This document shows, piece by piece, positions 33,659-45,232 of a stretch of 64,000 bases of DNA. The notes under the pieces were generated by a model. The model had not been told where the DNA came from, did no database searches, and saw nothing but the letters and a program-made list of their open reading frames with translations. The first letter of the stretch is position 1. The number at the start of each line of letters is the position of its first letter. The DNA is taken from NCBI GenBank assembly GCA_022836615.1, contig MU405231.1, positions 62,001 to 126,000 on the forward strand, in the 5' to 3' direction. The stretch is from Annulohypoxylon bovei var. microspora (Eukaryota; Ascomycota; Sordariomycetes; Xylariales; Hypoxylaceae). Position numbers and translations under genes: made by a program.

Positions 33659-36600
33659 AACGCCGTATCTACGGTATCTTCGGGATGAAACATATCCTAT
33701 GCAACACTGTTGTAAGCATATTGAGGTCGTATGTCGTCAGTATATAAGTTATCAATGTTACGTTGAAGACCCAATGGGCTAAGTACCGGGGGGAAGGGAG
33801 CGTGGGGACTTTCGCGGAATTCTGGCGCGGTTCTGTGGCGCGGCGGCGCCGACTAGGACAAAAGTGGTAGTAGACAGCGGTTTGTGGGGCCGCTATAGCT
33901 GCAAGGGACTATTTTTTTTTCTTCGACTATCGGCTTTAACAAGAAGATGAAAAGGTTCCAAGCAGCCCCCAAATCACGGCAGAGATGAGGGGAGACGGTG
34001 CAGAAACGATGGTATTGGGTGACATGGATGCAAGCGATGCGTGCAGAGCATCGTTGCAACGTACCCCAGCAGATCTGTGTTGCCGCATGGAGACTTAGGA
34101 TTGAAACATCTAAGCGATTCCCGGTTCAGTTTACCAAATCCTCCTAGATCGGGTAAGCCGGCGAAGGAACTTATTTAAGAGCTTTGTCTCTTTTCATTTT
34201 CTGCCTGAGTCTGGGTCAGGAATATTAACGAATCAACGATGATGAGACCATCGACCTCTCAATTACAATCGAAACAACCATCGCAAATGAAAAAGTCCCA
34301 TTCTTCCTCATACGTCGATGCTAGCCTAACCCCATCTAGGTAATATGGCCGTGTTGAAACTTAGTGACTTTTATTATCAACATTCTGATAACTGGAACCC
34401 ATCCGACTAGACCGCTTTACGAATATAACAAGACCATGGTTTCTGCAAATGGCACTTACGACATGCTTCATGTCTTTCTTCCTAGATGGACTTTGCGATG
34501 CACGACGGCGCGGCACGGCGTAGAGCCGGTTTGAATCATTCTAAGGGTTCCGAATCCTTAGGCTAACCAAGAAATAGAGAGCAGTGAATTGCGTTGTCGA
34601 AAATAGTTGTCAGAACGGTCGATGACAAATTCGAGGACGGATAGGTCTAACTACAGTTCACAGTTTCAAGCATGCGACTCTATATCTTAGTTGTAACATC
34701 GCCAACTACAACATATTTTCCCTTCGGTCCAAGTTCCTGATAAGGACTTGGTGGTGACGAAGTTTCATCGCATCTACAACTAGGAGATTGGTTGCCAATC
34801 AGTTCTGTTTATAATATTTTAGTCATACCTGGACTTAGAGGTCCGTTTCTTTGTCTGTCTGGTCGCTGAGAGGAATCATGAGACTATACTGTTCTTGTTA
34901 CTCTCAAACCCATCTTATTATCTTGACCAATCTCCGGGCGATGGTCCGAGTTCCAAACTACCTATTCAGCTGTCAGGGTCTAACTAGAACTAGACTTACA
35001 ATATCGCCATAGTTCTGCTACCATTCTGCTCGAAAGAAGGGCAAAACTCCCGTCTCGTGTCGATGTGCAATGCGCATAAACTTCTAATCACTGCAGATCA
35101 CTGGAACGAAGCTGACATTAGTCGGCGCCCACTACCCAAAGAAGCATATCACGATTCAATTTGTGAGGCATTGATATAAGGAAAGGCAGGTAGTAATTTA
35201 ATTTCGAGAACCATTATAGCCTAAGGCATATATGTGAAAAATGATCTGGCAGCCTATCAATACTACTGACAGTAGAACAACCTTAAGTAGCCTCCGCGAG
35301 GATCGAATCCGAGACGTCGGTTTGACTGCTTACATGCACTGGTCCTTTGCCGAAGTACCAGGGACCGGCCCTATGATATATCGTAATTGTACGATCATTC
35401 GCATACGCCCGCACACATCAATGCCGGACGTAGATCGCCTAGAGACTCAGTCCACGTTTTGAGCCGCTCGGGTCCGCTTGAGTGCTTCCGAAGCGGTGTA
35501 GATCAGTTGACCATTTTTATTTCCTTTTTTGTCTACAGATGGACTTTTTACTTTCTACTCATTGGTTCTTGTAAGTTGGAGAATGCGATGCGGACTCGGA
35601 CGCGAGTTTGCGATTTCGGTGCCCCTTTTGTGTGTGTTATCACTTTCGCTCTCCATATTGCTTGACATATCAGAATTTTTTGCACAATCTGTCTTTACTC
35701 GGTTACTAGAACAATGGAACCGAATGGACGGAAAGAAATAGGCACGATTTATAGATTTTGTCAATTATTTTGTAGTGAATGTATTCTAAAAAATAAATCT
35801 AGTGGAATAGTAGGTCTTTGTCGTACATCTCCTAATAACCTCAAGGATTGGAAATTCATTAGTCCCTTAACAGCCTTGTTTCCTAAACAGGTATTAACAA
35901 GTGAAATGTCATCCAACTTACCATCCCTATTTGCTTCACCCTCCCAACATCACAACTAGTCTATCTCCCTTACTACTCGTACGTATGCTCCTGAACCTTG
36001 CACCCTAGAGCCCGAGACAAATCCTCCTTTCCGCCTCGAAAGAAGTGAGCGAAGGGAAGCAAATACTTTGGGCACCTAACGTCAACACTCCCATGACTGC
36101 CCAACTACTCACATTTTGCGGCACCTATCCACGCCCTAGCTAACTAACCACCAATCCCAATTTGAACTTGGGAGCCATTGATTCCCTATTTCGACAGCAA
36201 GTTGCCTTCCAAGACATTTCTTTTAGAAGCGGCTCCAAGACTGTCTACTATGTCTGTTTAGTTTTGCTTCGGAACGGCTTAAGCGTAACTTCACCCCTAG
36301 GGCTCTAAGTTATTCTTAAACATGTCACCTCCAAGTTATTTGACGCTTTCAAGACGCCACGAGCTGCTCGGACAATATTTTGAGAATGCTTCATAGATAC
36401 ACTTACCTACCTACCTACCTCTGTAACCTACCTAGTAGTTAGGTATATCTCCTTGAGTTAGGTAGGTCAGCAGTTATCTACAGACAGGTATTAACACGTA
36501 TAACCACATCTAAGCAGAGGTAACAGCCTACCGACAGCCACAACAGCTGATTTCCGGTTCGCCGAGTGTCTCTAGGTTGGGCGAACAGTATCCCAACTCT

Positions 36601-36669
36601 AATGCCCTGTCTACAGACAACCACCAGTTAAGTGGGAATTCACTTACCTACCCACCCAAGAACGTCGAC
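33659..36669. other. Long gene-poor intergenic region
   Basis: About 3 kb with no supportable gene. Open frames at 35241-35741 (+) overlap one another in different frames and have no domain features. CCTACCTACCTACC and GTTAGGTAGG words cluster at 36405-36470. A GC-rich palindromic stretch (GCGCGGCGGCGCC) lies at 33838-33850. Confidence 0.4.
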
Positions 36670-37224
36670 TCAATCATCCCGTACCACTATCGGCGCGTCC
36701 TTACTACACCCAGACTTATCAAAGCCACACACGCGGCCCTCGCGGTCCCTGCCCAGCACCGCCAGCCGCAGCAGCTCCTCGGCCGACGTGCGAACCGGCG
36801 CCTCCAGAAGCACGAGCCCGCGCCTCTTTTTCTTCCTCGTCCCTACCCCGACCCCTACCTTCCACGCCGTGCCGCGGTCCATGGCCCGTAGCTTGAGGCC
36901 CCGGTCTGGCTGCCGGGGATTGAGGGTGTCGAGGTTTATGAGGACGGGAGGCTGCTGTTGCGGTTGCGGTTGCGGTTGAGGCTGGCGCTGGGAGAGCGAG
37001 CGTAGTGTTAGGATGGGCTCGGATGCCGGGCGCGGGCGCGAGGCTTGGGCGAGGAGGAGGTGGTGGGGGATGTGCCGTAGATAGGGGGGTTCTGGAAAGG
37101 GGTGGTCGAAGTGCGGTTTTTGGGGTGTGAGGGTAAGGGGATTAGAGGCATTAGGGGGATTAGGGGGGTTAGGAGGATTAGGGGGAATAGAGGGAGCATT
37201 AATAGAGGGTAGTGCTTGGGACAT
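36670..37224 (-). CDS. Possible small Pro-rich hypothetical protein
   Basis: An intronless 184-residue frame starting MSQALPSINAPSIPPNPPNP. Residues 10-30 are tandem NPPNPP units (TTAGGGGGGATTAGG-like DNA at 37141-37195), followed by Pro/Gln repeats around 80-95 (QPQPQPQPQQQPP), a basic KKKRR patch and an ELLRLAVLGRDREGRV segment. I do not recognise the family. It has a proper ATG and GC-rich codons against an AT-rich background, which supports a real gene, but low-complexity DNA can keep frames open by chance. The C-terminal 20 residues look unrelated and may be read-through of an intron. Confidence 0.4.
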   Translation of the reverse strand: MSQALPSINAPSIPPNPPNPPNPPNASNPLTLTPQKPHFDHPFPEPPYLRHIPHHLLLAQASRPRPASEPILTLRSLSQRQPQPQPQPQQQPPVLINLDTLNPRQPDRGLKLRAMDRGTAWKVGVGVGTRKKKRRGLVLLEAPVRTSAEELLRLAVLGRDREGRVCGFDKSGCSKDAPIVVRDD

Positions 37225-39195
37225 GGTAAATCGTGTGGTTTTACAATGTGTTACGCTGATCTATTGGTACAGGGGTAGGTTTACAGTTACGATACACGGG
37301 GGAGAGATACAAAGGATCTATTCCCAGCGGTAGAGAGGCAAAGGTAATAGTGAGCCGAGATGGCTCGACATGATGGGCTTATATGATTGGGTAGGGCTAC
37401 GAACAATGTCATTTGTCTGGAGGTTTGTATACCAACCTACTTGTTGTTTCCACTACTGTCAAAGAACTTGGATGCTTAAAGGCAGGAGTCTGTTACATTT
37501 TCTCTCTGTATAGTTCACAAATAGTGAACATGTATCATACAGTATGATATGCTGAAGATTCTTTTTTTCCCCTGCCATGGACAAAGAGCTTCCCGCTATT
37601 GTTTTTGAAGATAGTAATATTGTATATGGAACACTTAATCTACTTAATACCTAAGTGAAGCAAGACATAGGTATTCGCAATGTCGTGTGGCATCTAATGA
37701 AGAGATGCGGATGTATTCTTCGTAAACAGGACAGCCTAATAACTGTGATATTATATTCAACTTCACCTACGATGTTTCACTAATCATATCATAAATAAGC
37801 TGTTATGACAAAGATTCACATGCTGCCAAGGGGGATAATCATATACAAAGGCAGAAAAAAGAATATGGTTTCTTTCACACAGAATAATGACTTATTTTTT
37901 CTGAGTTACGTACAATGTCGATTCATTAGAAACACATACCACACTCATGTAAGAAGTCGACTTCTTTAGGGCCATATTTACTATTACCAGAGTGCCCAGG
38001 TGATGCATACCAACCAGGTACCTATAATATGATGACTAACAAGCATTAAATTTATACCAAGAGGATCCCTTAAATTTTTATTAAAAAAAGAAAGAATTAA
38101 ACCACCCAAGGAACCGAACCCTAGTGCTGGTTAGGACAATTTAGCTCGGTTTCTTTTAGGTTGATAATGCGAGTAATGCATTCTGGTAGCTCATAAGGAC
38201 TCGACGGGTCTAGGGTTCGAACCATATTCTTGGCAGACTTTTTCCCTTTTTTTCTCTTGTTCCGTCTTACATCCATCCGCCACTCACTCACCTACAAGAT
38301 ACATCTCATCATCCACCACCTACATCATTTATGATCACCATTTCATACAACGGCAGGAAATAAGTTCTGTAAAAACTCAAGAAAAAGGAGGCGGAGGTGG
38401 AGTTTGTAAACAAACTCCGAATTGTGGGTAGGATTAGGCAGATGTATAACCAGAAGTGGCCGCGATAAGTGCATTTACGGGATGCGCGGCCTTCCGACGC
38501 CTTCCGTGCTCCGCCACTTTACTTACGCACACGCGATTACGTGCGAGTGTCATCAATTGATCGATTTACATATATGGTTGGTGTAGATTCGTTCCGCGTG
38601 TGCCGGCGAGGAGACCGGGATGAGGTGAACTAATGCACGTGGGAAACCGAACATCTGGCGGTATGAACTTAGGAGATAATGCAAATGGGTTGGAATGCAT
38701 AGAGGCGATTGATTACCTACAGAAGATGGATGCATATTTAGAAAAGGAGAACTTGCTATGCCGCTCATATTAGTAAAGGGGGCAACGCCAAGATTGCAAA
38801 AGATACAGCTACCTGATATGAAGATTAGGACCATCGTTTACTTTTCTACGACAAACATTGCTAAATTCAAGCGCAACGAAAATATAGAAATTCAATTCGG
38901 ATTAAGCCATAATTAATTCGTATCTCAGAATGCAGTTCCGTGAACCATACATATGTGTATAGGCTGTCCTTGTAGTGACCTGAGATTGAACTTAAGGTAT
39001 CGAAGCCGAAGAACTATAGTTTGCGTTCGGGGTCTTCTTAGCCATTAGCCATAACTTCGAAGAGGCAAGTTTTCGATAACAAGGTTATCCCTGGCGGGGA
39101 TAAGACTGCATCACGCATTGGGGCTGCTCGGATGGTTGCCCTTGTGTCTATTGTGAAGTAAACAGCACTTTGGAAGATGAGGTAATAGAGTAAAC
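37225..39195. other. Intergenic region
   Basis: About 2 kb with no supportable gene. An inverted pair CCGAACCCTAG (38113-38123) and CTAGGGTTCGAACC (38210-38223) resembles tRNA B-boxes facing opposite ways, with T-runs beyond, but no cloverleaf can be drawn. The open frame at 38553-38834 (-) shows nothing recognisable. Confidence 0.4.
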
Positions 39196-41493
39196 TCATT
39201 TGCCTCTTCCCCTGCTTCTTCCTCGTCCACCACCTCGACTACCTCCTCGAAACCCTCCTCGTCCGCCCCGGCCATTTTGACCACCCCGATTGCTGGAGCC
39301 TCTGCCGGATCCTGAATCGAAGGTTTGGGGGCGGGGAGGTAGAGATCCGGGGGGAGGAGCCAAGGGTCTCTCAAATCCGTTACGCCCTCGTTGAGGAGGC
39401 GGTCCGGGAGGAAGGGGTGGCTGCCATGAGTCTCCATTGCCTTGAGCACGTCGTGACGGAGGCGGAGGCGGAAGACTGAACTCTCTCTCGTTCTGACGTC
39501 GGCGGCTCTGATCATTGCTGTGACGGGCTCCTCGTCCACGATTGCCGCCTTGTCCGATGGAGCCGATATTGCTTGATATCCTAATATCTCCTCGACGTCC
39601 TGGTCTTTGGATAGGCGCATGAACAAGATCCTCCTCCGAGTCATCACTGGAGACGAAATGAGTGTGAACTCGTTTCCTTGCCCTCCCAAGAATGTGAAAA
39701 CTGCTACTGCGAGAGGGGGCAGTATCTACGTCGATCCAGCCTAACGCGACATTCTCGCTATTCGGATCTACGTTGCGACTGCGATTCTCCTGGGACCAAG
39801 ATGTTGTCCCTGTCACCTTGCCTCCTCTGTCGGGTAAGCCACACTCGGGCCCGTAATGACCACTACCGCCGCAGGTGTAGCAGAAGGCCGGTATATCCTT
39901 GACCTTCTTTTGTATTCCTGTGACGAGGTCGAAGCTTCTCCATATTTCGGTACACTGTTCGTCTGAGTGATCTGCGCCACAAAACGCACATCCGTCTTGC
40001 TCCTCTGATGCGAGCGCAAGTTTTTCATTGCAGGTCTCGCTGCTGTGTCCTAATTGACGACATTTTGAGCATCTCCGTCTCGTTGGGCAGGCATACATGG
40101 TGTGCTCTCTGCTTCCACAAAATTTACATTGTAAGAGTGGGCATTCACTAGATTTGTGTCCAACTCCGGAGCAGGATAAACAGAAACGAGATGGGTCATC
40201 TGCAAATGGAAAATATCTCCGTTGTAGCCGCAATTCTTCATCAGCGCTCAGCGCTTTACCCCGTACTCCCCCATTGGAGATCAAGGGGAAGGTCTTCTGA
40301 ATACTTGCGGTGTCTGTCTGAAGATCTCCTTGCTTGAGACTAGATTCTCGGCCTGCCCCTTTGCGAATAGATCCGTCAGCCGAAGTAGACTTCTTCCCTG
40401 TTGCCTTACCCTCTGATGACTGGGCTTGCTTCTTCTGGAGACTTTTTTGTGCTTTCAAAATCAGTGCATCTAGATCGGCAGCTTCCAAGGTCTCTTGGGC
40501 TATAGGTCGAAGTTTATTTACGTGGTGTTTAGAGCCGGTTAGAAGACCTTCTATTCCTTTATTGTTTAGATGGTCATTAAACCCTGTCTTGACAACCTCC
40601 ACAGTTATGCGGTCAGCCATGTTCTCATTTGCCTCGGCCAATGCGAGTACCCATGATTCGAGTCTTCTGCCCCAGAATGTCTTGCCATCAGATGCGTGTC
40701 GCTTCTTAACTCGAAATGTCTGACGGCGGAGATTCCATGTGACATTGCCAGCACTAAACGTGAGATAAGGTTTCGGCTCCTGTTTGACATCCTTAAACCA
40801 ATCGATGGTAGGTGAGGGCGGAGGTTGGTAATCATGATCTTTATAATCGTCTTCATCATCATCTTCATCCTTCTCGTCATGACCGCGTGGCAAAGATGAA
40901 GAGAGGGTAGTGTGGGCCCTAGATGCATTTCCGGGGAAGAGTTGCGAAGTTGATTTTCCAAATGATGTTCTCGCGCCCACACTGACTCCCTGGTTCCAGC
41001 CCGAATGCTGCATAGATCCAGATCCAGATCCAGATCCAGTTCCAGTTGTGTCAATGAAAAAGGGTTTATCCAAGTCATCAGCCACATTGCTGTCAATTTC
41101 GCCATCTTCAGAAGGTTCGAAGGTATTGACGGATGCGTCTTGAGTCCCTGTAGGATTAGTCATTGCTTCTAATTCCCCAAGGGACGCTGCCACGAGCTGA
41201 GTGGTGGACTGCGCATTTTGCGGGATAGAAGGGCGTGGATTACTAGCGGGACTTGACTCTACTATCTCGCCGTCGTCCAGATCTGAGCCGTTGTCACCAT
41301 CGGAATAATCTGTCTTCTGCTTCTTTAAAGCGGGTGATGACTTCTCATTCTGAACACCCTCATCATCGGATTGGGATAATCCCTTCAATTGCTCTCCGTA
41401 ATCGCGTGGCCGCTTTTGACCGGTTAGGCTACTAGGAGTACCGATTTCGCCCTGGCCAGCGTCGGGAGCGGATTCCTCGGTGGCGCCACTCAT
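39196..41493 (-). CDS. Air1/Air2-like zinc-knuckle protein (TRAMP complex type), RGG tail
   Basis: A single exon of 765 residues; the start is the ATG at 41493. Air proteins are the RNA-binding subunits of TRAMP, the nuclear complex that adds short A-tails to aberrant RNA for the exosome. Five zinc knuckles lie between about residues 430 and 545: CLSCSGVGHKSSEC, CKFCGSREHTMYAC, CSKCRQLGHSSETC, CAFCGADHSDEQC (one residue short before the His) and CYTCGGSGHYGPEC. The linker between knuckles four and five contains IWRSF, matching the IWRxY-type motif through which Air2 contacts the poly(A) polymerase Trf4. Residues 1-250 are acidic and Ser-rich with a KRPRDYG start. The C-terminal 60 residues are RGG repeats (GGFRGGSRGGGRGRSRGRGK). 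The protein is about twice the size of the yeast Airs because of the extra N- and C-terminal parts. Confidence 0.85.
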   Translation of the reverse strand: MSGATEESAPDAGQGEIGTPSSLTGQKRPRDYGEQLKGLSQSDDEGVQNEKSSPALKKQKTDYSDGDNGSDLDDGEIVESSPASNPRPSIPQNAQSTTQLVAASLGELEAMTNPTGTQDASVNTFEPSEDGEIDSNVADDLDKPFFIDTTGTGSGSGSGSMQHSGWNQGVSVGARTSFGKSTSQLFPGNASRAHTTLSSSLPRGHDEKDEDDDEDDYKDHDYQPPPSPTIDWFKDVKQEPKPYLTFSAGNVTWNLRRQTFRVKKRHASDGKTFWGRRLESWVLALAEANENMADRITVEVVKTGFNDHLNNKGIEGLLTGSKHHVNKLRPIAQETLEAADLDALILKAQKSLQKKQAQSSEGKATGKKSTSADGSIRKGAGRESSLKQGDLQTDTASIQKTFPLISNGGVRGKALSADEELRLQRRYFPFADDPSRFCLSCSGVGHKSSECPLLQCKFCGSREHTMYACPTRRRCSKCRQLGHSSETCNEKLALASEEQDGCAFCGADHSDEQCTEIWRSFDLVTGIQKKVKDIPAFCYTCGGSGHYGPECGLPDRGGKVTGTTSWSQENRSRNVDPNSENVALGWIDVDTAPSRSSSFHILGRARKRVHTHFVSSDDSEEDLVHAPIQRPGRRGDIRISSNIGSIGQGGNRGRGARHSNDQSRRRQNEREFSLPPPPPSRRAQGNGDSWQPPLPPGPPPQRGRNGFERPLAPPPGSLPPRPQTFDSGSGRGSSNRGGQNGRGGRGGFRGGSRGGGRGRSRGRGK

Positions 41494-43036
41494 CACAACG
41501 TACGGTAGTGGTGTGCACGAGGATAGTTGGTGAAAGTTGATAGTCAGATAATGAGTTTGTTAACGTCCGAGAAGACGTGGAAACTATCTAACTAAGAGTT
41601 GGTGGTCAGATGCGTGAAAAAAGGAAGTCGAAATCTGGAACTTGGTGAAGTTCTAAGATTGTTGATTTTTCTTCTTCTTTTCTTGTGAGGCGTAAATTGT
41701 AAAGCGCGTCTAGGTCGGCAGTACAGATACAAGGTACCTAGTTGGTGGTAGGACCTTCCTTTCTTATCTTGCGAACAACGACTTTGAGAACGCGGTTTTA
41801 ATGATTGTGAATTGTGAATGATTGGAGTGTATCGAGATTCAATATCGAAAAATGAAAATTTCGATATTAATGTTGATATTGCGGCTCTTAAGGTTTTAGG
41901 AGATTACCTAAAGTAACATACCCGGCGGTACGTGGTATTGTCGAGTTTGGTACTTTGTTACATGTATGTAGATCTCGGGGAAACTTCCAAGGTTAAAAGG
42001 GCTAATTGTGGCGATGCACTTGCACAATTGGAAATAAACCTTGGAACGTACCCATATTATTCACCTAAACGAGTGCCTAGTACAATGTACTGAGCAGTAT
42101 AAAAGCTTGGACCTTGCTCCAACCGTCTGGAAACCTAAGCAACTTGGGATATGTAAATGCAAGTTAATCACGTGATCTCGTGAGACCCCGGCTGTGCACC
42201 CTAGCTTGAGTACTTACATAATAGGGCAGGTACTTAGGGGAACGTCGGTACATTGACGAAGAGACTCAACATAAATGGACACAAATGGACAGAGACCCAA
42301 TTTTACCCAATTTTGACCCCGAATCTTTAGCTGTAGCCACGCAGCAATTCGCAGCAAATATTCAGGCAGTCCACGCCAAAAATTGGAGCGTAACAGCATA
42401 ATAGGCAAACCTTTACCAGTTCTAACCCCTGTCTCCAAATCGGGTCCCCTTTTACCCTTGTAAACCTGTCCTTGAGTTTCCTTCAATTAGTTTACACTGC
42501 TACACTACTTTGCTACATACTACTTTTGCTGTCACTATTATTTCTCTTTGATCATCACCTTCCATAACCATTCTTGTCTTGTCTTGTTCTACCTAAATTA
42601 ACCTATCATTCTTCTTCTAACCTTCGTGACCGACCACTTTATTCGTAATACGCTTCACTTAATTGTATTCATCGTCAATCAATTACTTACTTTTCCCGAC
42701 TTTTCCCCTGTTAAAAGTGCAATATTAGAAAGTCTCCAGTCTGGCCTCATCGCGCATCCGAAACTCCTTCAAATGTCCATTACGACTCTCCTCTCCTCTC
42801 CTAGACGCAGCATTTCGTAGCTTTCCTTTCCTACTCGACGTCTGCTGCAATTTTGCGATACCCTCTAGACTACTTCTCCTATTCCGCTTCCTTGCCTAGC
42901 AAACCCACCGCTGGCAGTTCCCCTTAAAGGCTTCTCCCGCCCTCGTGACCATCGTGACGGCATCAGAAAGTTCTACGCTTCGAATACCCCTCGACACGCC
43001 GACGAGGAACGTACCTGTCCGATCCGAGCTGTGCGG
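41494..43036. promoter_or_regulatory. Divergent promoter region Air-like / Orm
   Basis: These 1.5 kb lie between divergent start codons. The Orm side (42480-43030) is C/T-rich with repeated TTCTTGTCTTGTCTTG and TCCTCTCCTCTCC runs, as expected of a fungal promoter and leader. Open frames at 42214-42486 (-) and 42626-42820 (+) are probably not genes. Confidence 0.4.
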
Positions 43037-43901
43037 ATGACGGCTACAACCTACAATACAACCTCAAGGTCGACTTCCCCGTCCAATACCGCCAAAGTGT
43101 CTTCCCCAATCCTCATTCCCCGCACCGTCTCTTACGACGCCGGTACGAACCCTCCAACACGGGGTAGTACCTATCTCACCATGGGTGACTCCAAGTCCAC
43201 TAGAAGACGAAGGTCTAGCAGCATCCTTCAGATATATCAGGAACCGCAGGAGCCATTAGAGCAGCTGAGTGATCAGTCTGCTCTCCCGAACCTTAATGCG
43301 AACTGGGTCAATGCTAAAGGTACGTCGAGATATTATATTGGATTTACCGGTTATATTTCCTCGGCTTCTAGAACCGAGGAGGTGGGTTCTTAGTAGATGG
43401 AACGTTGAAGCTAATATGGGAATATCAACAGGAGCGTGGACCATCCACTTTGTTTTAATCGCTGCGCTGAAGATTCTTTGGGATGTGATCCCCGGCGTCT
43501 CTCAGGAGACTTCCTGGACCTTGACAAACATATCGTACATGTTCGGATCTTACATCATGTTCCACTACGTCCGTGGCGTACCGTTCGACTTCAACAGTGG
43601 GGCATACGATAACTTGAATATGTGGGAACAAATCGACGACGGCGCACAATACACACCGGCCAAGAAGTTTTTGCTCAGCGTCCCTATTGTGTTGTTTCTC
43701 TTGAGTACGCACTATACTCATTACGATCTCACATATTTCACCATCAACTTTCTAGCTGTGCTAGCGGTAGTCATACCGAAACTACCCTTCGTACGTTGCT
43801 AGACATACACCTACTTTACTTTGGAATAGACTAACTAACCGGTAATTTCACAGAGTCACCGTATGAGAGTAGGTTTATTTTCCGGTGTGCCGGAAGAGTA
43901 A
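43037..43901 (+). CDS. Orm family protein (ORMDL), regulator of sphingolipid synthesis
   Basis: Exons 43037-43319, 43432-43790 and 43854-43901 give 229 residues. Orm proteins sit in the endoplasmic reticulum membrane and inhibit serine palmitoyltransferase, the first enzyme of sphingolipid synthesis; phosphorylation of their Ser-rich N-terminus relieves this in yeast. Residues 1-85 are Ser/Thr/Arg-rich (KSTRRRRSSSILQIYQ). The conserved domain starts LNANWVNAK and crosses intron 1 to GAWTIHFVLIAALKILWDVI. It continues ETSWTLTNISYMFGSYIMFH, VRGVPFDFNSGAYDNLNMWE, YTPAKKFLLSVPIVLFLLS and FLAVLAVVIPKLPF. The final exon codes only SHRMRVGLFSGVPEE. Family members end in the same SHRMRVG, which fixes the last splice. 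Four membrane helices are expected. Confidence 0.95.
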
Positions 43902-44797
43902 AACACGATGGCATTTAGCACGCTCGTACTGGCGTTCAAAACGGGTTGCCGGTTTCACACTGGGAGGCAGCAAATTTCGAGAGGGCGATACACAAAAGCA
44001 GACGGCAGGAGGTGATAGCCGAGCCGAACATTCGGCTGTAGGAAACGAGTCAGCCAGGAAAAAGTGCCAGGTTCCAAGACCGACCATACCGCTCTGTTGT
44101 TCCCATATGCCTTGCCTAGCCGAGCTCTGTGAAGACGATCAGCTCCAAAGCGCCCTTCTGAGTACGTCTGTGCTCTTGTCAATGTTGAATGCTGTGACCG
44201 CGTGTGTATGTAGAAGCTATGACGCCATGGACGAAATGTTCGTCATATATTGTCCAAATCTCATGTGAGAGTTCCCATCCATATCATACAGTTGTCTGTG
44301 ATTCCACCAGAGACTATGAGTAGATCTTAGACCTAATCAAATATATATGATATCGTGAAATTTTGAGTCTACAGGACTCAGCACAGTTCGATCTGAGCCC
44401 CGGAATTTGTAGGCTTTCCGCAAACGGGCACCTAGTAGGTTAGGCAATGTTGCCAGCTTCCTACCCCCCTTACGCACTCGTCTGTGCACCTGCCTAGGAC
44501 AACCATAAACTCGTCATAGAGAGCATTGTGACTAGGTACTTATCTGTGCTGTTGCTTTGACATTTCATCCCAAAGATGGCTCTGTTCGCATAGGTATATA
44601 TAAGGGTGATATGAGGTGAGATGAGACGGGATGCAAGATTGGGTGGATATTCCCACCCAGACTCTCTTTTCTTGTGCCCCTATCACCTAGGTACCTCATG
44701 CCTTAAACGGCTCAATTCTCGATTGTTAGCTCTCTAGCTATACCTACCACAATAAGCAATCGATCCCATCTTGCCAAAGCGGGCGCCTCTAGCCAAA
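43902..44797. other. Intergenic region
   Basis: Holds the 3' end of the Orm transcript and the promoter of the next gene. Overlapping frames at 43885-44268 (+) and 43955-44182 (-) are not supported. ACCTAGGTACCTC occurs at 44686-44698. Confidence 0.35.
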
Positions 44798-45232
44798 ATG
44801 AGAGTCTCGGTCGTAACAAGTGTCCTCGTGACCATCATTAGCCTAGCGAGCGCCCTCGCTCCTGCTGCCGATGGTGGGAACAACGCCGATACTTCTCCCT
44901 CCCCTATCTCCCCCTCGAACCCTCCGGCTCCTCTACCCCTACCTCGCCTCACGCCCAAACCAGGCAGACCGTCCAAGCCTGCTGAGGAGCACCCGCACCA
45001 ACCCGCTCAGCCCGAGGACGAGGACGGAGACCGAAGAGCGGACCTGCCGAGCTACCCACACGTCGGCGATAGCAACGGCACGCAGATCGACGACCACCCA
45101 AAGGCTGTGGACGACGACGACGCGAAGCCGGCCCCGGCCACGGGTAGCGGGATGATGGGCGTCGAGGAGCGGGGTAAGGCGCTGGCGGGGTTGGCCGTGG
45201 CGCTGGCGGCGGCGGTCGTGCTGCTGACTTGA
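44798..45232 (+). CDS. Small secreted, probably GPI-anchored protein
   Basis: An intronless 144-residue protein; the ATG at 44798 (CCAAAATGAGAG) is the first real one. The N-terminus MRVSVVTSVLVTIISLASAL is a clear signal peptide, with cleavage expected after ASA or ALA. The middle is Pro/Asp/Ser-rich and disordered (PSPISPSNPPAPLPLP, DDHPKAVDDDDAK), with one N-glycosylation site (NGT). The C-terminus has small residues (ATGSG) before a spacer and a final hydrophobic run ending ALAAAVVLLT, which is the layout of a GPI-attachment signal. There is no cysteine and no known domain. It is probably a cell-surface or wall protein; function unknown. Confidence 0.7.
   Translation: MRVSVVTSVLVTIISLASALAPAADGGNNADTSPSPISPSNPPAPLPLPRLTPKPGRPSKPAEEHPHQPAQPEDEDGDRRADLPSYPHVGDSNGTQIDDHPKAVDDDDAKPAPATGSGMMGVEERGKALAGLAVALAAAVVLLT

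Noticed and set aside
37127..37333. Gly/Leu-repeat frame on the plus strand
   Set aside because: Complement of the Pro-rich repeat of the minus-strand frame; low-complexity shadow.
43885..44268. 127-residue frame after the Orm gene
   Set aside because: Lies in the expected 3' untranslated region and has no recognisable content.
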